In this document: positions 16,216-23,887 of the stretch, piece by piece
Position numbering within the stretch: position 1 is the stretch's first letter
Layout: each line of letters starts with the position of its first letter
From: CAZTDU01 sp050248795
GTDB taxonomy: Bacteria; Pseudomonadota; Gammaproteobacteria; Burkholderiales; SG8-39
Assembly: GCA_050248795.1 (NCBI GenBank)
Contig: JBFWRS010000036.1
Span: 1 to 33,061 of the forward strand
Length of the DNA stretch: 33,061 bases
Reading direction: 5' to 3'
Notes under the pieces: model-generated
What the model was told of the DNA's origin: nothing
Database searches by the model: none
Seen by the model: only the letters and a program-made list of their open reading frames with translations
Made by a program: the position numbers and the translations under genes

Positions 16216-16225
16216 GTCGCTGCGC

Positions 16226-18040
16226 CTAGTGCGCCAGCCTCAGCTTGTCGACGAACACGTCCTGGAAGGATTCGTCGGTCGCCATGTCGACGCGTACCGC
16301 CTCGTGCGCCACGCGAACCGCCGTGTCCAGATGCCGGCGCGACAGCGTCGTCAGCACCGCACCGGCGAGCGCGGCGTTGCCGATGAACTGGACGCGCTCC
16401 AGTGGCACCTCGGGCAGCAGCGCGATGCGCAGGATGCTGGCCGGATCGAGGTAGCTCCCGAACGCGCCGGCGACGTAGACGTGGTCGAGGTCGGCGGCGG
16501 TGATCTTCGCCGCGTCCATGACGTAATGGATCGCAGTTGCGGTGGCCGCCTTGGCCAGTTGCAACTCGCGCACGTCGCCCTGGTCGAGGTACAGCGGCCG
16601 GTCCTCCGGGTCGCGCGCGACGACGAAGGAGCGCAGCTTGCCCGCCGGATGGTCGCGTTCCCGCAGCCACGCGGGCCACTTGGCGGTGTCGAGCATGCGC
16701 CCCGAATCGTCCAGCACGCCGACCCTGACGAGCTCGGCCACCGTGTCGACGATGCCCGTGCCAGCGATGCCGAACGGCGGTTTCTCCTCGACCGTCTCGA
16801 AGCGCAGTTGCTGCCGCGCCTCGTCGATGGCGACCTTGGTGATCGCGCCCGGCCTCGCCTGCGTGCCGCAGGCCATCTGGGCGCCCTCGAACGCCGGCCC
16901 GGCAGGCGCCGAGCATACATACAGCCGCCCGCGATGCACCAGCGCCACCTCGGCATTGGTGCCCACGTCCACGGCCACGACCGTGTCCGCGCGCCCGAGC
17001 AGGTCCAGCGCGACCACGACGCCGACCGTGTCGGCGCCGATGTAGCCGGAGATCAGCGGCAGCCCGACCACCGGCGTCGCGGGCGCGAGCCGCAGGCCGA
17101 GCTCGGCCGCGGGAACCTTGAGCAGATCCTTCAGCACGGGACGGAACGGAAAGCCGCCCAGGGCCTTGACGTCGAGCCCGAAGAACAGGTGGTGCATCAC
17201 CGCATTGCCCGCCACCGTCATCAGGACGATGTCCTTGCGCTCGAGCCCGTAGCTCAGCAGCAGTCGCTCGATCATCTTGTTGATGCGGCCGATGATCTTC
17301 GCGTGCAGCTCGAGCAGGTTCTCCTCCTTCTCCATCGCGAACGCGATGCGCGACATGAAATCGCCGCCATAGGCGCCCTGCGGATTGCGCTCGGTCTCGA
17401 CCGACAGCATGGTGCGCGACGGCAGGTCCAGCAGCGCCATCGACACGCTGCTGGTGCCGATGTCGATCGCGAGGCCGTACACGGCGGAGGCCGAGCGCGC
17501 CCGGACATCGAGCAGCATGCCCTCATGCAGCAGGCAGCGCACGCCCGGTTCGCGCCGCGCGAGCGCGAGACCGAGTTCGCGCAGCGCGGCGACGGACGCG
17601 CTGCGCATGCGGATGCCCTGTGCGAGCAGCGCATCCTCGAGGAGCGCGACAGCCGGACGGTCGCTCTCATCCGATACGCCTGAAAGGTCGACGTCGACGT
17701 CCTGGATCACCGGGTCGACCGACGTCAGCTGCGGCAGCACGACGCTGGGATCGAGCAGCTTCAGCGAGACCGGCGGCAGTTCGACCGTCAGGTCGCCCTC
17801 GACCATCAGCTGGCACGACAGGCGCCAGCCCTTCGCGAGGTCTTCGGGCTCGAGCAGCGACTCGTCCAGGGCGCTGGGCGCGACCATCCGGCCGACCACG
17901 GTGACCCGGCATTCGCGGCAGCGGCCGCGGCCGCCGCAGATGCCGGGCAGCTCGACGTCGTGCTCGCGGCAGGCCTCGAGCACGGAGACGCCCGGCGCGA
18001 CGGCGAACGTGAGCCCATCCGGCAGGATGGTCAGGCCCAC
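16226..18040 (-). CDS. Reductive activator of corrinoid protein (2Fe-2S plus ASKHA, DUF4445)
   Basis: The 604 residues begin with a plant-type 2Fe-2S ferredoxin domain; cluster cysteines are C35, C41, C44 and C76 (GICGGRGRCREC..LSC). A linker domain follows, then an ASKHA ATPase-type domain from about 187 (YGLAIDIGTSSVSMALLD), with a second nucleotide motif VVAVDVGTNAEVAL in the middle and VYVAGAFGSYLDP near the end. This is the RACo/RamA-type layout: it uses ATP and an electron to reduce inactive Co(II) to Co(I) on a corrinoid methyl carrier. The start is GTG 18040, which directly abuts the TAG of the corrinoid gene. Such proteins are typical of anaerobic methyltransferase systems and less common in aerobes. 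Confidence 0.92.
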   Translation of the reverse strand: MGLTILPDGLTFAVAPGVSVLEACREHDVELPGICGGRGRCRECRVTVVGRMVAPSALDESLLEPEDLAKGWRLSCQLMVEGDLTVELPPVSLKLLDPSVVLPQLTSVDPVIQDVDVDLSGVSDESDRPAVALLEDALLAQGIRMRSASVAALRELGLALARREPGVRCLLHEGMLLDVRARSASAVYGLAIDIGTSSVSMALLDLPSRTMLSVETERNPQGAYGGDFMSRIAFAMEKEENLLELHAKIIGRINKMIERLLLSYGLERKDIVLMTVAGNAVMHHLFFGLDVKALGGFPFRPVLKDLLKVPAAELGLRLAPATPVVGLPLISGYIGADTVGVVVALDLLGRADTVVAVDVGTNAEVALVHRGRLYVCSAPAGPAFEGAQMACGTQARPGAITKVAIDEARQQLRFETVEEKPPFGIAGTGIVDTVAELVRVGVLDDSGRMLDTAKWPAWLRERDHPAGKLRSFVVARDPEDRPLYLDQGDVRELQLAKAATATAIHYVMDAAKITAADLDHVYVAGAFGSYLDPASILRIALLPEVPLERVQFIGNAALAGAVLTTLSRRHLDTAVRVAHEAVRVDMATDESFQDVFVDKLRLAH

Positions 18041-18712
18041 CTATGCCACCTTAGACGCGACCAGCTCCTTTGCCACCTCGACGGCCATCGCGGCGTGGCT
18101 CGCGTAGCGGTCGGCGCCGACCTTCTTCGCGAAGGTCTCGCTTACCGGTGCGCCGCCGACCATCACGTTGATCCGCTCGCGCAGGCCTTCCTTCTGCAGC
18201 GCCTGGGTGACCGTTTCCATGTACAGCATGGTGGTGGTCATCAGCGCCGACATGCCGATGATGTCGGCGTTCTCGTCCTTTGCCTTGCCCAGGTACTTCT
18301 CGGCCGGGCAGTTCACGCCCAGGTCGTGCACCGTGAAGCCCGCGGTGCGCAGCATCAGCGCGACCAGGTTCTTGCCGATCTGGTGGATGTCGCCTTTCAC
18401 CGTCGCGATGACCACCGTGCCCTTGTGCGTGCTGGCATCCACCTTGAGGTGGGGCTTCAGGATGTCGATGCCGGTGTTCATCGCCTTGGCGGCGCGCAGC
18501 AGCTCGGGGACGAAGTACTCGCGGCGGTCGAACATGCCGCTCACCACCATCATGCCCTTGGCCAGCCCGTCGTTGATGGCCTCGTATGCGTCCATGCCCA
18601 TGGCGACTGCGCGCTGCGCGTACTCGGTTGCCATGGCGGCATCCAGCTTCCAGACGGAATCGGCCAGCCCGCCAAGTACCGCCTCGCGCTCTTCGGTCGT
18701 CGGATCGCTCAT
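18041..18712 (-). CDS. Corrinoid (B12-binding) methyl-carrier protein, MtaC/MtbC-like
   Basis: The 223 residues show the standard two-part fold: an N-terminal helical cap (about 10-90) and a Rossmann B12-binding domain. The axial-ligand motif is D108-x-H110-x-x-G113 (KGDIHQIGKN). It is followed by MSALMTTTM (about 154-162) and VMVGGAPVS (about 183-191), which line the cobalamin tail. It carries the methyl group between methyltransferases. The gene lies 13 bases after the UroD-type methyltransferase and abuts the activator gene, in the order usual for such operons. Confidence 0.94.
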   Translation of the reverse strand: MSDPTTEEREAVLGGLADSVWKLDAAMATEYAQRAVAMGMDAYEAINDGLAKGMMVVSGMFDRREYFVPELLRAAKAMNTGIDILKPHLKVDASTHKGTVVIATVKGDIHQIGKNLVALMLRTAGFTVHDLGVNCPAEKYLGKAKDENADIIGMSALMTTTMLYMETVTQALQKEGLRERINVMVGGAPVSETFAKKVGADRYASHAAMAVEVAKELVASKVA

Positions 18713-18725
18713 CGCATCACGCCTT

Positions 18726-19727
18726 TCAGCGGGCCTCGGCCGAAGCGGCCATCGCGCGAAGGTTCTCGAGCGTGGTCATCGGCGGCACCGCGCATCCCGA
18801 GGAAAGCAGGTCGATGCCGTCCTCGAAGCACTTGTTCGACGCGCGCAGCACGTCTTCGGGCCCGCCGTTCAGCAACGCGGCCACCGGCGCCACGTTGCCG
18901 ATCGCGAGCACGTCGCCCAGCACCTGCTTGGCGTCCCTGACTTCGACCTTCTCCTCGAACGAGAACGCAAGCGTGCCGGTCGACGCGATGTGGGGCATCA
19001 GGTCCTTGGTGTAGCCGCAGATGTGCAGCGCGGTGGGGACATTGACGGCGGCGAACACCCTGGCTTCGTACGGCCTCGCGAACTCGGCGTACTGGTCGCC
19101 GGAGAGCAGGTCGCCGCTCGCCACCGGGTCCGAGAGCGTGATCGTGTCGACGCCCGCCTGGATCGCGGCACGGGAAAGCTCGATCGCGGCCTGCGTCATC
19201 ACCTCCAGCACGTGCTTGACGGCTTCGGGCTCCTCGAGGGTGCCGAGCAGGATGCGTTCGGCGCCGAACACCGCGCAGGCGATGGTGAACGGCCCGGTGA
19301 CTTTCATGTTGACCGGCTGGACGTCGCGCTGGCTCGCGGCGAGCAGCGAGATCGCCTCGAGCACGGCCGGAATGCGTCCGCGGGAAAGAAAGTCCGCGGG
19401 CAGCTCGAAGCTGCCGGGATCGGACTCCAGGTGCTCCATGATCTGCGGCTGCGTGATCTCCGAGCCGCGGTCCAGCTCACAGCCGAGCGCCTCGCCCTCG
19501 AGCGTCAGGCAGAACGGCACCGTGCAGCACGGCACGCCGGTGAGTTCGTAGGTCGACGCCGCGGCACGCGCGATCTTCTTCGGTTCCCAGTGGGAATCCG
19601 GCCAGCGCGCGTCGACCATCTTCATCGCTTCGACCGTGACGCCGACCGTGGGCACCCACACCACGCGTCCCTGCGGCTGCTCGCCGCGCAGCTTGGCGAG
19701 AATCCGTTCCTTCGTGTTCGCGCTCAT
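18726..19727 (-). CDS. Uroporphyrinogen decarboxylase-family methyltransferase (MtaA/MtbA/MtsA-like)
   Basis: From ATG 19727 (MSANTKERILAKLRGE) the protein is 333 residues. It is not a haem-pathway HemE: it carries the zinc site of the MtaA branch, His235 and Cys237 (HICG) with Cys312 (SSGCAVPP). Family members move a methyl group between a thiol or methylated compound and a corrinoid protein; MtsA does so with dimethylsulfide and methylmercaptopropionate. Here it is the first gene of the corrinoid operon, so it is the likely substrate demethylase or methyl donor enzyme. Its promoter (TTGCCG-N17-GATAAT) has the shared operator centred at about -63. The substrate is not determinable from sequence. 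Confidence 0.88.
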   Translation of the reverse strand: MSANTKERILAKLRGEQPQGRVVWVPTVGVTVEAMKMVDARWPDSHWEPKKIARAAASTYELTGVPCCTVPFCLTLEGEALGCELDRGSEITQPQIMEHLESDPGSFELPADFLSRGRIPAVLEAISLLAASQRDVQPVNMKVTGPFTIACAVFGAERILLGTLEEPEAVKHVLEVMTQAAIELSRAAIQAGVDTITLSDPVASGDLLSGDQYAEFARPYEARVFAAVNVPTALHICGYTKDLMPHIASTGTLAFSFEEKVEVRDAKQVLGDVLAIGNVAPVAALLNGGPEDVLRASNKCFEDGIDLLSSGCAVPPMTTLENLRAMAASAEAR

Positions 19728-19754
19728 GATCCGCCTTCGCTGTGAGGAGCGTCG

Positions 19755-19783
19755 ATTATCGAAGCTTTCACTCGGCGCGGCAA
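19755..19783 (-). promoter_or_regulatory. Promoter of the corrinoid methyltransferase operon
   Basis: On the minus strand TTGCCG (19783-19778) and GATAAT (19760-19755) are exactly 17 bases apart, predicting a start near 19748 and a leader of about 21 bases. The palindrome at 19803-19820 is then centred at about -63, close to the -61.5 position of class I Crp activation. No cobalamin riboswitch fits in so short a leader. Confidence 0.55.
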
Positions 19784-19802
19784 CGATTTCGCGGCTCGCA
19801 AG

Positions 19803-19829
19803 TTGTTCTGAATCGAACAATTTCCGCAG
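19803..19829. promoter_or_regulatory. Operator candidate (copy 2) between the corrinoid operon and the Crp/Fnr gene
   Basis: TTGTTC (19803-19808), six bases, GAACAA (19815-19820) is a perfect inverted repeat, followed by TTTCCGCAG to 19829. It shares 23 of 27 bases with copy 1 at 11309-11335. The inner TGTTC-N6-GAACA matches Crp site geometry with a changed half-site. Confidence 0.7.
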
Positions 19830-19863
19830 CGAAAAGAAGTGGCCGCGCGTGCGCCGCGAAACG

Positions 19864-19892
19864 TTCGCGCATACGCTCGGGCCTGCTATATT
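19864..19892 (+). promoter_or_regulatory. Candidate promoter of the Crp/Fnr-family gene
   Basis: TATATT at 19887-19892 is a good -10 (5 of 6). TTCGCG, 17 bases upstream at 19864-19869, is a weak -35 (3 of 6), as expected for an activated promoter. The predicted start near 19899 leaves a leader of about 16 bases that begins almost at the ribosome site. Confidence 0.4.
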
Positions 19893-19914
19893 GCGTGCGA
19901 AGGAGAGACCGGGC

Positions 19915-20688
19915 GTGGTGACTCTCAGCCGCAGCGGACACCTCGACATACTCGCCGCGATTCCGCGGGAGCACCGCGATGCGGTGCTGGCGCAGTGCGG
20001 CCAGCAGCGCTACCGCAAGGGCGAGATCATCTGGCGCCAGGGCAACGCCGCCGCGATGGTTGGATTCCTCGGCGAGGGCAAGGCGGTTTCGGAGCATCAG
20101 AGTCCGGGTGGGCGCAGCGTGATCACCGGGCTGTGGTCCTCGGGCGACCTGATCGGCGCGCTGAACCTGGGCACGCACGAATCCGTGCACCAGATGACGG
20201 TTCGCTGCCTGGAGAACTCGCTGCTTCATACCCTGTCGGTCGGGCAGTTCTACGGCCTGGTGAGGTCCTATCCCGAACTGGCCGAAGCGGCCGTCAGGGC
20301 ACTGTCGGTGCGCCTTTACTGGTACAACCACCTCACGCTCGTGCTGGGTACCCTGCCGGCCTTCGAAAGGGTTTGCGGCATGCTGCTCGCGCTGTCGGAA
20401 CACTTCGCGGTCGACACCGCGGAAGGATTGCTGATCGACCTGAACCTCACCCACGTGACGCTGGCCGCCATGGTCGGCGTCGGGCGCCCGTTCCTGACGG
20501 TGACCTTGAGCCGGCTCGAACGCAGCGGGCACCTGAGCAGCGTGCGGCGCCGCATCGTCATCCGCGATCCGGCCGGTCTGGAGGCGCTTGCCTTCGAGGC
20601 AGCCGCGCGGCGGCGCACCAGGGCCGACGCCGGTGCCGACAGCGGCATGCAGAACCGGATCGCGGGCCCCGCATCCGCATCCCGATAG
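19915..20688 (+). CDS. Crp/Fnr family transcriptional regulator with non-canonical recognition helix
   Basis: The 257-residue protein is read from GTG 19915, which has AAGGAGAG eight bases upstream; GTG 19918 is equally possible. Residues about 10-130 form the cyclic-nucleotide-type beta barrel (GEIIWRQGNAAAMVGFLGEG). A long dimer helix (about 133-165) follows, then a winged HTH (about 170-225). Aligned with E. coli Crp, Arg180 is kept as Arg191, but Glu181 is Pro192 and Arg185 is Val196. There is no Fnr-type N-terminal cysteine cluster. A C-terminal tail of about 30 residues is low-complexity and basic. It is divergent from the corrinoid operon, with a perfect palindrome between, and likely controls the operon, itself and the TAXI transporter. 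The effector is unknown. Confidence 0.9.
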   Translation: MVTLSRSGHLDILAAIPREHRDAVLAQCGQQRYRKGEIIWRQGNAAAMVGFLGEGKAVSEHQSPGGRSVITGLWSSGDLIGALNLGTHESVHQMTVRCLENSLLHTLSVGQFYGLVRSYPELAEAAVRALSVRLYWYNHLTLVLGTLPAFERVCGMLLALSEHFAVDTAEGLLIDLNLTHVTLAAMVGVGRPFLTVTLSRLERSGHLSSVRRRIVIRDPAGLEALAFEAAARRRTRADAGADSGMQNRIAGPASASR

Positions 20689-20737
20689 CAGCAAACGGCA
20701 ACATTCCACGAACCGCCGACAAGAGAGGAACACATCC

Positions 20738-21346
20738 ATGCTTCATCCCAATCCCGCTATGGATCGCTTCATCACCGGCCTGGAAGGCATCGTCGCGAAC
20801 GAAAGCGACCAATGGAAGATCGTGGCGGCCGTCGAGCCGCTGATGCAGCAGCTGATTGCCAGCCCGGATCGCGGCTGGCTGAAGGACAAGTACCGGCGCC
20901 CGCCCGAGGGCAAGACCGGCGTCGCCGCAGGCTATGGCCAGTACTGCCTGTACAGGCGCGGCACCGCGCTGTCGGTGATCGCGTTCTGCTGGGGGGCAGG
21001 CAAGGGCACGCCCATCCACGATCACCTGTCGTGGGGCGTGCTGGGCTTCGTCGACGGCCTGGAGAAGGAGACGCGCTACAAGCGCATCGACGACGGGTCT
21101 GACCCGAAGCGCGCGCAACTCCAGGAGGCGGGCGTCTACTTCACCAAGACCGGAGAGACCTCCCACCTCACTTCGCCGCAGCGCGACGTGCACCGTGTCG
21201 AGAACCCCGGCGATACGCCTTCGGTCAGCGTGCACGTCTACGGCTGCGACATGGGCACCCAGAACAGGCGCCGCTACGACGCGCAGACAGGCGCTATCGA
21301 GTGGTACACGACCGCGCACGATTCGGACGAAGTCGTGGTGGCGTAA
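20738..21346 (+). CDS. Cupin thiol dioxygenase (cysteine/3-mercaptopropionate dioxygenase family)
   Basis: The 202-residue cupin starts at ATG 20738 behind AGAGGAA. Iron ligands are H94 and H96 (TPIHDHLSWG) and H152 (DVHRVEN). A Ser164-His166-Tyr168 triad (SVHVYG) matches that of bacterial thiol dioxygenases. Gln68 (GYGQYCLY) stands where animal cysteine dioxygenase has the carboxylate-binding Arg60, and there is no crosslink cysteine after the HxH motif. These features point to the Gln type, best known as 3-mercaptopropionate dioxygenase, which turns the thiol into a sulfinate with O2. It lies 49 bases after the regulator gene on the same strand. That position ties it to the methyl-transfer system, where it could oxidise the thiol released by demethylation. 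Confidence 0.84.
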   Translation: MLHPNPAMDRFITGLEGIVANESDQWKIVAAVEPLMQQLIASPDRGWLKDKYRRPPEGKTGVAAGYGQYCLYRRGTALSVIAFCWGAGKGTPIHDHLSWGVLGFVDGLEKETRYKRIDDGSDPKRAQLQEAGVYFTKTGETSHLTSPQRDVHRVENPGDTPSVSVHVYGCDMGTQNRRRYDAQTGAIEWYTTAHDSDEVVVA

Positions 21347-21363
21347 CGCCGCTGCCTGTCGCT

Positions 21364-21381
21364 CAGCCCTTCGGGCGGCTG
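21364..21381. terminator. Weak hairpin between convergent genes
   Basis: CAGCC and GGCTG flank a TTCGGG-containing loop in the 39-base gap between the converging dioxygenase and paaK genes. The stem is short with one mismatch and has no T-run, so its function as a bidirectional terminator is only a guess. Confidence 0.22.
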
Positions 21382-21385
21382 TCGC

Positions 21386-22669
21386 TTAACCCCTGGGGCG
21401 CTTGTCTATCACGCGCTTGGCCTTGCCGATCGAGCGCTCGATGGTGCTCAAGGGCACGATCTTCACGTCCGCGCTGACGCCGACGTAGGACTTGATGTGG
21501 TGCTGCAGCGTCGCCGCCGAGCCGGCGTCGCTGGCGCCGGGGGCGAGTTCCACCAGCACGGTCAGGTGGTCCAGCGGGCCGTCCTTCGACAGCTCCATCA
21601 CATAGTGCGGCGCGAGCTCGGGCTGCTTCAGGATCAGCTCCTCGATCTGCGTCGGGAACACGTTCACGCCGCGGATGATCATCATGTCGTCCGACCTGCC
21701 GGTGATCCTGTCCATGCGCCGCATGGTGCGCGCGGTACCGGGCAGCAGGCGCGTCAGGTCGCGCGTGCGGTAGCGGATCACCGGCAGCGCTTCCTTGGTG
21801 AGCGACGTGAAGACGAGTTCGCCCAGCTCGCCGTCGGGGAGCGGTTCGCCCGTGGCCGGATCGACGATCTCGGGGTAGAAATGGTCCTCCCAGATCGTCA
21901 GCCCGTCCTTCGTCTCCGCGCACTCCTGCGCCACGCCCGGGCCCATGACTTCCGACAGGCCGTAGAGGTCGATCGCGGAGAGCGAGGTGCGCGACTCGAT
22001 CGAGCGGCGCATCTCGTTGGTCCACGGTTCGGCGCCGAACAGGCCGATGCGCAGGGACGACTTCTTCGGGTCCAGGCCCTGGCGCTCCATCTCGTCGGCG
22101 ATCGCCAGCATGTAGGACGGCGTCACCGAGATGATGTCGGGCTTGAAGTCCTCGATCAGCTGCACCTGGCGCTCGGTCATGCCGCCTGAGAGCGGGATCG
22201 TCACCAGGCCCAGCCGCTCCGCGCCGTAGTGCACGCCCAGCCCGCCGGTGAAGAGGCCGTAGCCGTAGGCGTTGTGCAGCTTGTCGCCTGGGCGCGCGCC
22301 GGCGGCGCGGATCGAGCGCGCCATCAGGTCCGACCAGGTGTCGATGTCCCTCGCGGTGTAGCCGACCACCGTGGGCTTGCCGGTGGTGCCCGACGAGGCA
22401 TGTACGCGCACCACGCGGTCCATCGGCACCGCGAACATGCCGAACGGGTAGGTTTCGCGCAGGTCGGACTTCGCCGTGAAGGGGAACTTCGCCAGGTCGG
22501 CGAGCGAGCGGCAGTCCTGCGGCTTCACGCCCGCGGCGTCGAACTTCCTGCGGTAGTGCGGCACATTGTCGTAGGCGTGCGCGAGCGACCATTGCAGGCG
22601 CTCGAGCTGCAGCTTCCTCAGTTCCGCCGACGCTGCCTTCTCGATCGGCTCGAGTGCGAACTTGTCCAT
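21386..22669 (-). CDS. paaK: Phenylacetate-CoA ligase
   Basis: The 427-residue protein from ATG 22669 (MDKFALEPIEKA) is close to PaaK in length and motifs. The adenylate P-loop is SSGTTGKPT at 92-100, LYGLSEVMGPG is the A5-type motif, and YRTRDLTRL and GRSDDMMIIRGVNVFPTQIE are the hinge region signatures of this family. It makes phenylacetyl-CoA from phenylacetate, ATP and CoA in the cytoplasm. It begins 25 bases after the HD-GYP gene, with AGGGAG as ribosome site, so it can be transcribed from the kinase promoter. The related paaY and a paaF-like gene lie on the other side of the kinase. Activity on another aryl or alkyl acid cannot be excluded. Confidence 0.9.
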   Translation of the reverse strand: MDKFALEPIEKAASAELRKLQLERLQWSLAHAYDNVPHYRRKFDAAGVKPQDCRSLADLAKFPFTAKSDLRETYPFGMFAVPMDRVVRVHASSGTTGKPTVVGYTARDIDTWSDLMARSIRAAGARPGDKLHNAYGYGLFTGGLGVHYGAERLGLVTIPLSGGMTERQVQLIEDFKPDIISVTPSYMLAIADEMERQGLDPKKSSLRIGLFGAEPWTNEMRRSIESRTSLSAIDLYGLSEVMGPGVAQECAETKDGLTIWEDHFYPEIVDPATGEPLPDGELGELVFTSLTKEALPVIRYRTRDLTRLLPGTARTMRRMDRITGRSDDMMIIRGVNVFPTQIEELILKQPELAPHYVMELSKDGPLDHLTVLVELAPGASDAGSAATLQHHIKSYVGVSADVKIVPLSTIERSIGKAKRVIDKRPRG

Positions 22670-22694
22670 GCGGGGACTCCCTGTCGATGCGCGA

Positions 22695-23828
<1,134 letters not shown>

Positions 23829-23887
23829 GTGCCTTCCTTTCGTTGTGCCAGGGCTGCTTGCTGCCTCACGCGGGGAATCCGGGCGGC

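Noticed and set aside
18726..19727. HemE, the haem-pathway uroporphyrinogen decarboxylase
   Set aside because: The His-x-Cys and distal Cys zinc site and the corrinoid operon context identify the methyltransferase branch.
19728..19914. A cobalamin riboswitch before the corrinoid operon
   Set aside because: The predicted leader is about 21 bases and no B12-box-like sequence was seen in the intergenic region.
21386..22669. The acyl-CoA ligase as the enzyme activating 3-sulfinopropionate in the proposed thioether pathway
   Set aside because: Its sequence is canonical PaaK, it is convergent to the dioxygenase gene, and it is closely spaced with the kinase and HD-GYP genes; no desulfinase gene is in the window.
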